Assembly: GCF_963924675.1 (NCBI RefSeq)
Contig: NC_089235.1
Span: 56,817,520 to 56,881,519 of the forward strand
Direction: 5' to 3'
DNA: 64,000 bases
Source of the DNA: Phocoena phocoena
Taxonomy: Eukaryota; Chordata; Mammalia; Artiodactyla; Phocoenidae
The notes under the pieces were generated by a model, which ran no database searches, had not been told where the DNA came from, and saw nothing but the letters and a program-made list of their open reading frames with translations. The position numbers were made by a program, and so were the translations under genes. Below are positions 23,993 to 35,261 of this stretch, in pieces; position 1 is the stretch's first letter; the number at the start of each line of letters is the position of its first letter.

Positions 23993-25691
23993 GAAAAACC
24001 TGATTTTAAAATTGCTTTTGTTTTGTTTTGTTTTTGATTCTTTTCCTATAAGGTTGATTTATATCAAGACCCATTATTTCTCAAATATAACAATATATGC
24101 AGAGATATATATGAGAAACTTAATTGTTGGGAAAATATACCAGCAATGCCATGGACTATATTTCAAAAATTGTAAAGATTTTTATTTTATACTCTACTTT
24201 TGTAAAACAATTAATTTTTTTATTTCTAAAAAGTATTTTTAATAAAATATCACATATTCCTTTACTTTTTGTACATTTTTAAATTATCATGACTTTGTTT
24301 TATTTTTCTTAAAATATATAATTAAATTTCCTTAAAAATATACATTTGATGGGAAACCAAGATTTATGCTTATGCATGACTAATATTGGTATTTGAACAT
24401 AAGCTCTCTTGATTCTAGGGATGTGTTTCTCAACCAATGAACAAACACAATAGTATAGAATAAACATTTTTTAATCAAATTTGATGTATATATAAAATTT
24501 ATTTTGTCATAACCAAGAGAGCCAAGTACTACCACTGGATGTAATGTTAAGCTGAGTTTGGCATGAGATATGACATGGTAAAACTAATGGTAAATGCATG
24601 AGGCACAGGGTAAAAACAAGCATATAGCAAAGTTAATTATATACACTCTGAAATATTAAAAGAACTTTGCTTCACAGTTATAAAAGAGAACACATCAGGT
24701 TGACAAACTGGCTTATTTAGTTTATTATATATACTTAGGCAGTGAACAAGAAAAAATATGATAATAGATAATGTAAACTTTCCGGTGCACTACCAAAAGT
24801 TCTAGTATTCAGTAGCATTCCAGCAATACAAAAATTGTGTTAATAGTCTATGAGAGATTCAGAAATAGCTGATTGTGTGATTAAAGAATCACAAGATATG
24901 TATTAACTTGGTATTGGTATTAAGTTTGCAATAGGAACCAGAATACATTTTCACAATCTCTTTCCAAAGCAGGTAAAGAAATGGCTCATAACAACACATT
25001 CTTACAAACATAGGAAGTAATTCTGAACATGTTTTTCTTTTATTATTCTCTGGACCAAACTGTGAGACATTTAGGAATTTATACAAGTAAATAAGTGCAA
25101 AATAGTATAGGAATTTTTCTGTTTTCCTTTGTTGCTTGTTGAATAAAAAATGTTTCCATACTGTACTTTTGGAAAATTTAACTTATATAAGTAATATCAT
25201 AATATATAAGGTACATTTACCTTCACTTTTAACCTTAGGTCACCAAGTGCACAGTTAACTGGAGATTTGTAACTATTATTTAGAATACTGAGCCAGTTCC
25301 AGATACAATAAGCAATAGACAATAAACTCTGTACCTGATAACTAGCGTTTTTAAAACGTACAGACATTTAAAAATTTTCTGTCTCCAGTTAAATAATCAT
25401 TGAATCATTCTTTTTCCATTTAAACAATCATAAATGTTTCAAAATCATGTTGTATGTATTCACTTGAATATGTATTCAGTATCATTTTATTTCTTCATTG
25501 TCCCTGCACTATGAACTGAAATTCACAGTCTTGAAATAATGTCACAACTTTTCCAGATTTGTAGATTTACCATTAAATAAGCAGTCAGGCAAAAACAATG
25601 TGAAAGTTTTCCCATGGCCCAGTTAAAAATGAAATTTCTTAGTTTGATTAAACTGATTGATTCATTTAATTGATTAATAATATGTGTATTT
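23993..25691. other. Unique AT-rich DNA, no feature seen
   Basis: Small frames (24012-24242, 24889-25086) have no domain. No repeat recognised. Confidence 0.5.
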
Positions 25692-25706
25692 AAATTTATA
25701 TATTTA

Positions 25707-25912
25707 GGGCTTCCCTGGTGGCGCAGTGGTTGAGAGTCCGCCTGCCGATGCAGGGGACACGGGTTCGTGCCCCGGTCCGGGAGGATCCCACGTGCCGCGG
25801 AGCGGCTGGGCCCGTGAGCCATGGCCGCTGGGCTTGTGCGTCCGGAGCCTGTGCTCCACAGCGGGAGAGGCCACAACAGTGAGAGGCCCGCGCACAGCAA
25901 AAAAAAAAAAAA
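25707..25912 (+). mobile_element. Young short CHR SINE
   Basis: Head gggcttccctggtggcgcag, A/B-box-like tRNA region including 'acgggttcgtgcc', end 'gaggcccgcgcacagc' and an A tail. A 15-bp TSD, aaatttatatattta, lies at 25692-25706 and 25913-25927. Confidence 0.96.
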
Positions 25913-25927
25913 AAATTTATATATTTA

Positions 25928-27429
25928 TAAGTCAGTGACATCTTCCTTCTTGGTAACAGGATTTTAAAATTTAAACATTAAACATAGGCCAAATAATTGA
26001 TTCAATTATAATTCAATTGGTTACATTACATGTTAAGTTAAAACACTTGAGGGATCTGAATCTTAATATAATAAAGACAGTATTTTCCAAAGTAAATTTC
26101 AAGCTAATGCTGTTGTTGACAAGTACAACCCATAGCGAGTCTTTCTTGCTTTTTTTGTTTGCTTGAGGAGTTCTGCCAAGCCTTTAAATTCCAAGCATTA
26201 AATCATTAGTTTAATCATTAAGATAGCATGCAATTACCACAGTTCTACAATGATAAATAGCTTTCTTTGTTCCTGTTATTTCTGGATTCTCTTAAATAAA
26301 GATTTTGCCCAACATTCTTCTGTTTCTTGCACTTAAAAAATAATTCTATTAAAGGAAATGTTTTCATTTCAGAAAATTCTTTATTCAGAATTCCAGAAAT
26401 AGGACAGAAACATGATTGCAGAAAAATTAATGAATGCTTTTATTACTTAAACAATAAAATTAGGCACAAATGGAAATCACATTAAATTTTAATATATGAA
26501 AAGCTAATACAGAAATTTAATTGTGCAAAATATTATTTGTAAAATACAAAATTGGAGAATTCAAATGATATTTTTTGGCATTTTTAATGTTTAAATAGGC
26601 TTTGTTGACAAAGTGTATAGAAAATATCTTGTAAAATGAAGGTTCTAACAAGGCAGAGAAAGCATATAAACTGTGAAACATAGTATTTTTTGTTTTATAA
26701 TTCCATTTAAATTTTTCTCAAAATTACAAAATTGATGGAGTCATTAAAGAAAAACTGCAATGTACAGAAAAAAGAAAAAAATATCATCCATGATCATACC
26801 ATGAAGAGATACTCACTTTAAAAATTGTATTGGTTATTTATTGTTAGTCTATAACTTGACTTTGATGATTGTTACATGATAGTGAATATTTTTTAAAGCT
26901 CATCAAATTTGCATTTGCACTTCCAGATGTAATGGAATAACCTGTTTGTCCATTTGCCTTAAACAATCAATAATTCAGCCAAAATATAAGAAGCGTAATT
27001 TTCAGACTTGAATCAAATATAGCATAAATTAGTGATTTCTGAGAAGACAAAATAAATAAGCACAGGAAACCAAATAGAACCTGGTGGCCTCCCTAAGTTG
27101 ATAATATAGAATTTAAGATTTGGGGTAGCCAAGGCATCTATAATCCATAGGACAGAGCACTGGAGAGAAGTAATCTACGTAAAGAGAGAGATCTGGATAT
27201 CTACAGAGTATTTTCCTTGAGTCTTCATCTGAATAATGATCAATGTTGGACACAGGGAAACCATCCAAGCCCAGAAAAAGAAGCACAAAAAAGAGAGCAA
27301 GCAGCAAAATCACTAGAAACATCAGAAGGCCAACTATAATTTATTTTCTCATTAGGCAGAGTGGAAATACCTCCTCAACATATGGAGTAGCAAGTAGAGA
27401 ACTCTAAAAGGAATGGCCTCAAAAATGGG
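25928..27429. other. Unique AT-rich DNA, no gene recognised
   Basis: The 69-codon minus frame at 27113-27322 starts with a hydrophobic stretch (LVILLLALFFVLLFL) but has no family match I recognise and no neighbouring coding evidence; probably chance. Confidence 0.45.
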
Positions 27430-27945
27430 GCCAAGTTTACTGTAGATTAAAGGCTGCTCTGGTCCTGCCTAACAGAGCTTAAACTCAATCCTGAGGAATA
27501 ACTAATTGATTCCAGTTTACTTAAATGAATCCTGGAACCAAGCCCTAACATATTTCAAAAAACATAAAAACAGAACAAAACAAAATCAGGCTCCAACATA
27601 AAGATATCACAAACATAATGACTAGCATCCAATCAAAAATTTCCAAGCATGCTGATAAGCAGAAAAATATGATCCATAATAAGGAGAAAACCAATCAATA
27701 GTGATAGATCCAGAAATGACAGATAATGGAATTAGCAGATAAAAGAGCTATTACAAATATATTCCATACATTTAAGAAATTATGGTAGAAGAAAGCATGA
27801 GCCTAATAAGGAGAGTTATGGACAATATAAAAAGACCCAAAGCAAACTTCTAGAGATAAAAATGCAATGCCTCAGAGGAAAAATACACTGGATGGCATTA
27901 ATAAAGTATTAAGTCTATAGAAGAAAATGTTAGTGAACTTGTAAT
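27430..27945 (+). mobile_element. Ancient L1M 5' region fragment
   Basis: 'gactagcatccaatcaaaaa', 'gatccataataaggagaaaa' and 'aattagcagataaaagagct' follow the order of an old L1M 5' region. Confidence 0.6.
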
Positions 27946-28615
27946 TTTAGCAAAAATACTAGCTTCTATCAAAATACATTTTATCTTATTTACTTCTAAG
28001 GCTTTATAGATTCAGCTATTAAATTTAAGTCTATGATCTATTATGTGTTACTTTTGTATATGGTGTGAGGAAAGGGACAAAATTCATTTTGCATAGGGAT
28101 ATTTGTTTGTTCCTGCACAATTTGTTGATAAAATCATTCTTTTACAATAGAATTATCTTGGCAGCTTCATTAAGAATTGATTGCTCATATAAGGTGGATT
28201 GATCTATATGCCTATATTTTCTTTATTGCTGAACTATCTTGTTTACTGTAGTTTCAGACTAAGCTTTGAAATCAGATAGTGTATGTTCTCCATCTTAATT
28301 CCTTTCTTTCAAAATTTGGCCCTTCTGTGTTCTTTGTGTTTCCATATAAATTTAAGAATTAGTATGTATGTTTCTAAAATATATTATTCAATAGGATTAC
28401 ATTAAACCCATACATGAATTTGGGGAGAACTAACTGATATCATAAAAATACTGCATCTTCTACTCCATTAATATTGTACCTCTCTACATTTATTTAGTCT
28501 TGTTCTATTTTCTTCAGTAATATTTTGTAGTTTTCAGGATACAGGTCTCCCAAATAATATGTTAAAATATTTCTAAGTTTTGCTTGCTCTTGATGTTATA
28601 GTAAACAGTTTTTCT
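27946..28615 (-). mobile_element. Ancient L1M ORF2 fragment
   Basis: The reverse-oriented L1 ORF2 pattern is readable: 'ttacttttgtatatggtgtg', 'actgtagtttcagactaag', 'tctacatttatttagtcttg'. It is joined head-on to the plus-strand L1M piece on its left. Confidence 0.65.
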
Positions 28616-28924
28616 TCTTTTTAAAATATTTAATAAACTTTAAATTTTTTAAATTTTAGAACAGTTTTATATTTACAAAATTATTGCAAAGATTATACAG
28701 AAAATTCCTATATACTCCTCATTCAGTTTTCCTATTAGTAACATCTTCCATTGTTATAGTACATTTGTAACAATTAACAAACCATAAGTACTGATACATT
28801 ATTACTTAATTTTGTTATTAATAACTACTTTAAAAGTATATACTTCATTCTGATTGCCCTAGTTTTTTCCCAATATCTTTCTCTGTTCAGGATCCCACCA
28901 TGATACTGCATTACATTGAGTATA
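28616..28924 (-). mobile_element. Ancient L1M 3'UTR (segment 1)
   Basis: 'agaacagttttatatttac', 'tacatttgtaacaattaac' and 'caggatcccaccatgatac' match a reverse-oriented L1M 3'UTR, which resumes after the Tigger and L1-tail insertions. Confidence 0.65.
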
Positions 28925-29154
28925 CAATTGACCATTGAACAACATGAGTTTGAACTGTGTGGGTCCACTTATACATATATTTCTTTCACTAAATACATAC
29001 TACAGTACTATATGATCCATCTTGGTTGAATCTGAGGATGCAGAACAGTGGATATGGAGGAATGGTGTATACGGAGGGCTGACTATAAATTATATGAGGA
29101 TTTTCGAGTGTATGGAGTTGGCATCCCTAACCCGCATGTTGTTCAAGAGTGAGA
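28925..29154. mobile_element. Tigger-type (MER28-like) non-autonomous DNA transposon
   Basis: Left end caattgaccattgaacaaca; right end gttgttcaagagtgagatg, the degraded inverse. The interior shares 'gggtccacttatacata', 'ggttgaatctgaggatgca' and 'tacggagggctgactataa' with the other two copies. Confidence 0.85.
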
Positions 29155-29296
29155 TGCAAGAGGGAGGGGATATGGGGATATATGTATACATATAGCTGAT
29201 TCACTTTTTTATACAACTGAAACTAACACACCATTGTAAAGCTATTATACTCCAATAAAGATGTTAATAAATAAATAAAACCTTCAAAAAAGAAAA
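29155..29296 (+). mobile_element. 5'-truncated L1 3' tail
   Basis: 'gctgattcacttttttatac', 'aactaacacaccattgtaa' and 'ctccaataaagatgttaa' followed by an A-rich tail is the standard artiodactyl/cetacean L1 3' end, about 140 bp long. Confidence 0.8.
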
Positions 29297-30371
29297 GAGT
29301 CAACTAATATCTTCTTAGGTTGCTTTGATTGTTAAAGTTTCTTTGACTTTCCTTGTTTTTGATGAACTTGAAAGTTTTGAGGAACACTGGTAAGGGGTCT
29401 TGTAGAATGTCCCCCAACTGGGATTTGCCTAATGGTTTTCTCATGATTAGGTTGAGGGAATGTGTTTCAGAGAGGAAGACCAGAGGCATAAAGTGCTATG
29501 ATCTTCACATTATATCAGGGGTATATACTATCAGTATGTCTCAATATGTCACATCACTCTTGATGTTAACCTTGATCACCTGGCTTGAGGTAATATTTGT
29601 CAGTCTTCTTCACTGTAAAGTTACGCTTTTTTTCACTTTCATTTCATAGTTTTGGAAGATAGTCACTATTTACTGCCATGATTAAGGAAGGGGAAGTAAT
29701 CCTCTTCCTCCTTAAGGGGAGAGTAAGTATATAAATTACTTGAAATTATTCTGAACATAGAATGTATTTACTCTCATATTTATTTATTTCATCAATCATT
29801 TTTATATCTATATGGACACATAGATATTTTATAATTTGGGTTATAATCTAATACTACTTTATAAATCATGTTGCTCAAATTTTTCCAACTTTGGTCATGG
29901 AGACCTCTTTCTATTGACCTCTATGTCCTTTTGAAATATCTCCATTATTGTGGATAGGGGTTTTGTTTTTGTTTTTTGAGATTTTTCTTATTTTATGACA
30001 CCATAAGATACTCCAGGATCATCTTGTGTATTTCCTATCCAGTATTAGAATCAATCATTTCTCCAAGGAGCACTGGTTCCTTTTATTAGTAAGTGGTATT
30101 AGAAAACAAGATATGAATTGTAGGGGTACTAATTACCACCAGCCTATCATCAGTTCCAGGCCTTCTCAGCTGAAAAAGCATAGAGATATATATGAATATA
30201 TAATACTAACCTGTGTATACATACATATCTATAAATATTTCTATGTGTAACAACCTGTATTTATATGAAGGTAAATATGAGTTCATACTGATGTTTCCAA
30301 TTCTAATCCGTTACCACATTTATTATTCTATCTTCCTCTCCTTGTATATCTGTAACTCTCCAATCAACAGA
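29297..30371 (-). mobile_element. Ancient L1M 3'UTR (segment 2)
   Basis: 'gaacttgaaagttttgagga', 'gtcccccaactgggatttg', 'ttgatcacctggcttgagg', 'atactccaggatcatcttg' and 'catttctccaaggagcac' occur in L1M 3'UTR order on the minus strand. The 98-codon frame at 29353-29649 lies entirely in this UTR. Confidence 0.75.
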
Positions 30372-30385
30372 AAGAAACCTGGTTC

Positions 30386-30591
30386 CCAGGACTTCCCTGG
30401 TGGTCGTGGTCCATTTGCCTTCCAATGCAAGGGATGAGGGTTTGATCCCTGGTCGGGGAGCTAAGATCCCACATGCTTCGTGGCCAAAGAGCCAAAACAT
30501 AAAACAGGGGGAATATCGTAACAAATTCAATAAAGACTTTAAAAATGGTCCACATCAAAAAAAAAAAATCTTTAAAGAAAAAAAAAAGAGG
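30386..30591 (+). mobile_element. CHR-related SINE with 'gtaacaaattcaataaagac' tail
   Basis: 'ggacttccctggtggtcgtg' head, 'tttgatccctggtcgggga' B-box region, then the tail module and A-runs. An exact 14-bp TSD, aagaaacctggttc, lies at 30372-30385 and 30592-30605. It interrupts the L1M 3'UTR. Confidence 0.93.
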
Positions 30592-30605
30592 AAGAAACCT
30601 GGTTC

Positions 30606-31610
30606 TCACCATCCACTATCCATTTACTAATTTGTTCAACTCTAGTATACATGTGTAGTTGTTCCAGAATTGTTAACCTGTAAATCCATGGGAAAAAACT
30701 TTATCAACTAGGGTACAAGTCTTATGTACAGCTCCTTTTGCCTTTAGTCTTACAAACTCCACTCATTTCCAAAGGTGCTTAGGTCAGCATCACACTCCCC
30801 CAGCCCCTTCAGCGAGGTTATGTCATACAGTTTTAATACATTTATACTATTTTGTTACATTCTATGTTCCATCCTGAGATCACCTGAACTCCTAAATGAT
30901 TTTTCAAAATTTGTATATCATAAGGTTTATTCTTTGTGCTGTAAAGTTCTAGAGACTTTGACAAATGCCAGCCATCTTTTATCCACCATTACAGTATCAC
31001 AGAATATCATCATTTCTCTACCCTAAAAATAATCCCCTGGGAATCACCTATTCAACTCATATATATCAAATATTGGTCCAGTGAATTTGCTATGCTCACT
31101 GATTAGTTATAGAAGGTTTTTTGTCCATTCTTTGGAATTTTCTATGTAGACAATCTTGTCATTTGCAAATAGAGACAGGTTTATTTCTTCATTTCCAATC
31201 CATACACCTTTTATTTCCTTTTCTTTTCTTATTTCACTAGCAAAGACATCCAGCAAACAAACTGTAGTGTTGGAAGAGGACCTCCTTGTCCTGAACCTTG
31301 GTTACCCTTTCTAGAGAATTTTTTCCCCCAGTTTTGAGGTAAAGTGTCTTTCTTACTATTAAGTATGATGCTACTGGAAGGTTTTGGGGTAAGTGTTCCT
31401 TATCAAATTGAAGTTGTTTCCCTGTATTGCAGCTTTTCTGAGAGGTTTTGTTTTTAAATCGTGAATGGCTATTAGATATTGTCCATTGTTTTTCTGTGCC
31501 AATTCTGTGATCATATAATTTTTCTTCTTTAGCCTGTTGACGTGGTAGATTACATTGATTGATTTTGATTTTGAATGTTGAGCCAGCCTTGAATACCTAA
31601 ATAATTTTTT
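30606..31610 (-). mobile_element. Ancient L1M 3'UTR and ORF2 pieces
   Basis: The 3'UTR continues (30606-31030: 'tcacactcccccagcccctt', 'gacaaatgccagccatctt'), then reverse-oriented ORF2 reverse-transcriptase sequence (31080-31610: 'tcatttgcaaatagagacag', 'tagtgttggaagaggacctc'). All frames are decayed. Confidence 0.7.
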
Positions 31611-31634
31611 TTCAAAGACTTAAGAGAAGTTTTA

Positions 31635-31910
31635 TTTATTTTTTTAAAAAATTTACTGAAGTATAGTTGATTTACAATGTTGTGTTAATTTCTGCTGTAC
31701 AGGAAAGTGATTCAGATACATATATATATTCTTTTTCATATTCTTTTCCATTATGGTTTATCACAGGATATTGAATATAGTTCCCTGTGCTATATGGTAG
31801 GACCTTGTTATTTATCCATCCTATATACAATAGTTTGTATCTGCTAATCCCAAACTCCCAGTCCTTCCCTCCCCAACCCTCTCTCCCCCTTGGCAACTGC
31901 AATTCTGTTC
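31635..31910 (-). mobile_element. Cetartiodactyl L1 3' tail inserted in L1M
   Basis: The plus strand reads T-rich, 'ttactgaagtatagttgatt', 'ggatattgaatatagttcc', 'cccaaactcccagtccttcc'. TSD taagagaagtttta (31621-31634) and taagagcagtttta (31911-31924), one mismatch. The target is itself an L1M 3'UTR. Confidence 0.88.
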
Positions 31911-32024
31911 TAAGAGCAGTTTTAGGTTCACAGAAAAATTAAGAGTAAAGCCCACATGCACAGCCTCCCCCTTTATCAACATCTACTACCAGAGTGGTAC
32001 ATTTATTACAACTGACAAACTTTA
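31911..32024 (-). mobile_element. Ancient L1M 3'UTR fragment
   Basis: 'agcagttttaggttcacag', 'atgcacagcctccccctt' and 'ccagagtggtacatttatt' are reverse-oriented L1M 3'UTR sequence. Confidence 0.75.
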
Positions 32025-33331
32025 TTTTTTTTAAATTTCCTACTATTTATGGCTAGTATGTAGAAATATAAATTATTATGCATGTAATTCTTACTGTGCA
32101 TGCTAGTATTGGGCCATAAACATGACTGTTCGAACTGGAACATTACAAATCAATCTTAATAATCAATGGTAAAAATTAAATTTGTTATATTCTCACAAAG
32201 AACATATTTTTCCTATACCAGAAATGGCCTTTGGAATACAGCAGATGGATTCATTTGGATCACCCTGAGGCTGGGGCACATATCTCTTGCATTGAATTTA
32301 GGCTACCTGGAGGGGCAGAGATCATGGTCAGCTGGACCACCTTGGATAGGGGAGACATACCCTTTGGGCATAAAAGTAGGTCACAGGTGCTGTTAGTGGT
32401 CATATTCCTGCCTGAGGGTCACCAGATCCACTGAGAGTCAAGACCCTAGGTCACAGAAATTGCTAGTTGTCTAGTTGTTGCATTGTTTGCCTGCAAGCCC
32501 CAACTTACCATGAATAGATGCAGTGTCCAGAGAAGGTAGATCCCCCAGGAAACCTTGTGATGTACATTCAACTTGAAATGAGAGACTGAAACAAAAACTT
32601 CTAGTAACCAGTAATTAGGTACATTTTCTATTGTTGTTTATAGGGATATAAACCTGCTTGTAATTCAGTCCATTGGCTCCCGCTTATAAATCTCTCACCC
32701 TTATGAGCTGTAAGGTTAAAGAGAGAGAACAAAAGATAAAAGAGCCCACCATCCTATAATGATGGTGCTAAAGCATCTAATATTACAGAGAACACAAGGA
32801 TCTTTTGGGAAAATTTCAGGACCAAAACATATTTAACAGTACCTGGAAAGATAACTAATCCCCCTCAAAAGCAAGAGTGTCCAAGCCTGGAGAAATTGCT
32901 AGAAATTTAAATGTTGATTTCAACTTGTGAATGCTGGCAGACAGTAGGATGTGGTTTACATAGGAGACTCACTTCTAACTAAGGCACTAGACTGACCCAT
33001 CAGAAGGGGAAAAGAGAGCTGCTGAACTCAGGGAGCAAAAAGTACTTCCTTAGATTCTGATTCCATTTGGGGACAGCCCATTGTATTAGGAAAGTTCCCC
33101 TCCTGAATTGCAGGAATGTCTAAGAGATGAATGCTGTTGGCCCTGGGCCAGACTCCTGGGAAGTTTGCCAGCAACTGAAGCTCTGTGGCTAATACAAAAA
33201 CCAGAGTGACTCTGAAAGAACTGTCAGAGAGAAAATTGTCAGGAGTGAAAAAACTGGGTTAAGGACAGGAAGCTAAAATAATTCTAGGGGAAGAGACATC
33301 TGGAAATAAAGGAGGATGAGAAAATATTATT
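32025..33331. other. Unassigned moderate-GC sequence
   Basis: No host gene recognised. Composition and small frames (32166-32396, 32231-32434) give no domain. The sequence appears to continue at 39293 after the L1 insertion and could be a decayed retroviral internal region, but I cannot show this. Confidence 0.35.
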
Positions 33332-33396
33332 AAGAAGGCATTGTGGAACTTTGAAAGCTGGGAAGCATTAATAAGATGCAAATTAAAATAGTTGAG

Positions 33397-34301
33397 GGTG
33401 AGATTGGTTCAAGATGGCAGAGTAGAAGGACATGCTCTCACTCCCTCTTTCGAAAACACAGGAATCACAACTAACTGCTGAACAATCATCGACAGGAAGA
33501 CGCTGGAACTCACCAAAAAAGATACCCCAAATGCAAAGACAAAGAAGAAGCCACAATGAGATGGTAGGAGGGGCACTATCACAATAAAATCAAATCCCAG
33601 AACTGCTGGGTGGGTGAATCACAAACTGGAGAACACGTATACCACAGAAATCCACCCACTGGAATGAAGGTTCTGAGCCACACATCAGGCTTCCCAACCT
33701 GGGGGTCCGGCAACAGGAGGAGGAATTCCTAGAGAATCAGACTTTGAAGGCTAGCGGGATTTGATTCCAGGACTTTGGCAGGACTGGGGGAAACAGAGAC
33801 TCCACTCTTGGAGGGCACACACAAAGTAGTGTGCACATTGGGACCCAGGGGAAGGAGCAGTGACGCCATAGGAGACTGAACCAGACCTACCTACTAGTGT
33901 TGGAGGGTCTCCTGCAGAGGCAGGGGGCAGCTATGGCTCACTAAGGGACAATGACACTGGCAGCAGAAGTTCTGGGAAGTACTTCTTGTCATGAGCCCTC
34001 CAAGAGCCTGCCATTAGCCCCACCAAAGAGCCTGGGTAAGCTCCAGTGTTGGGAGACCTAAGGCCAAAATACCAACAGGAAGGAACCTAGCCCCACCAAT
34101 AAGCAGACAAGTGGATTAAGGTTTTCCTGAGCTCTGCCCACAAGAGCAACAGCCAGCTCTACCCACCACCAGTCCCTCCCATCAGGAAACTTGCACAAGC
34201 CTCTCTGATAGCCTCATCCACCACAGGACAGACAGCAGAAGCAAGAACTACAATCCAGCAGCCTGTGGAACAAAAACCACATTCACAGAAAGATAGACAA
34301 G
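33397..34301 (+). promoter_or_regulatory. L1 5'UTR / internal promoter region
   Basis: The element's own sequence begins near 'gattggttcaagatggcag' and runs about 0.9 kb to the ORF1 start. L1 5'UTRs carry the internal RNA polymerase II promoter. The 'caagatggc' motif contains the core of a YY1 site (aagatggc), which in human L1 positions transcription start; the same role here is inferred. Confidence 0.65.
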
Positions 34302-35257
34302 ATGAAAATGCAGAGGGCAATGTACCAGATGAAGGAACAAGATAAAATCCCAGAAAAACAACTAAATGAAATGGAGATAGGCAATCTTCCAGAAAAAGAA
34401 TTCAGAATAATGATAGTGAAGATGATCCAGGACCTCGGAAAAAGAATGGAGGCAAAGATCGAGAAAATGCAAGAAATGTTTAACAAAGATCTAGAAGAAT
34501 TAAGGAACAAACAAACAGAGATGAACAATACAATAACTGAAATGAAAACTACACTAGAAGGAATCAATAGCAGAAAAACTGAGGCAGAAGAACGGAGAAG
34601 TGACCTGGAAAACAGAATGGTGGAATTCACTGATGCAGAACAGAATAAAGAAAAAAGAATGAAAAGAAATGAAGACAGCCTAAGAGATTTCTGGGACAAC
34701 ATTAAACACAGCAACATTCACATTATGGGAGTCCCAGAAGGAGAAGAGAGAGAGAAAGGACCAGAGAAAATATTTCAAGATACTATAGTTGAAAACATCC
34801 CTAACATGGGAAAGGAAATAGCCACCCAAGTCCAGGAAGCACAGTGAGTCCCATACAGGATAAACCCAAGGAGAAACATGCTGAGACACATAGTAATCAA
34901 ATTGGCAAAAATTAAAGACAAAGAGTGATTATTGAAAACAGCAAGGAAAAACTGACAAATAACATACAAGTGGACTCCCGTAAGGTTAACAGGTGATTTC
35001 TCAGCAGAAACTCTACAAGCCAGAAGGGAGTGGCATGATATACTTAAATGAAAGGGAAGAAGCTACAACCAAGATTACTCTACCCAGCAAGGTTCTCATT
35101 CAGATTTGATGGAGAAATCAAAAGCTTTACAGACAAGCAAAAGCTAAGAGAATTCAGCACCACAAAACCAGCTCTACAACAAATGCTAAAGGAAGTTCTC
35201 CAAGTGGGAAACACAAGAGAAGAAAAGGACCTACAAAAACAAACCCCAAACAATTAA
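34302..35257 (+). pseudogene. L1 ORF1 (RNA-binding chaperone), broken
   Basis: ORF1p is the trimeric nucleic-acid chaperone of the L1 ribonucleoprotein. The first frame runs 181 codons from ATG 34302 to a TGA at 34845-34847. It has a strongly charged K/E/R/Q-rich coiled-coil half (about residues 45-125) and the start of the RRM-like domain (FWDNIKHSNIHIMGVPEGEE, about residues 130-150). Beyond the stop, homology continues through further stops to the C-terminal domain at 35048-35257 (LQPRLLYPARFSFRFDGEIK). Usual length is about 320-350 residues. The damage makes this a dead copy. Confidence 0.9.
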
Positions 35258-35261
35258 GAAA

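Noticed and set aside
25707..25912. tRNA gene suggested by A/B-box-like sequence
   Set aside because: The tRNA-like head belongs to a CHR SINE; there is no foldable cloverleaf and the copy is flanked by TSDs with an A tail.
34283..34717. 144-codon hydrophobic minus-strand frame (membrane-protein-like)
   Set aside because: Antisense of A-rich L1 ORF1; S/L/F/I richness follows from reversed Lys/Glu codons.
34302..34847. 181-codon open frame as a possible host gene
   Set aside because: Its coiled coil and MGVPEGEE motif are L1 ORF1, and it sits between an L1 5'UTR and ORF2 inside TSDs.
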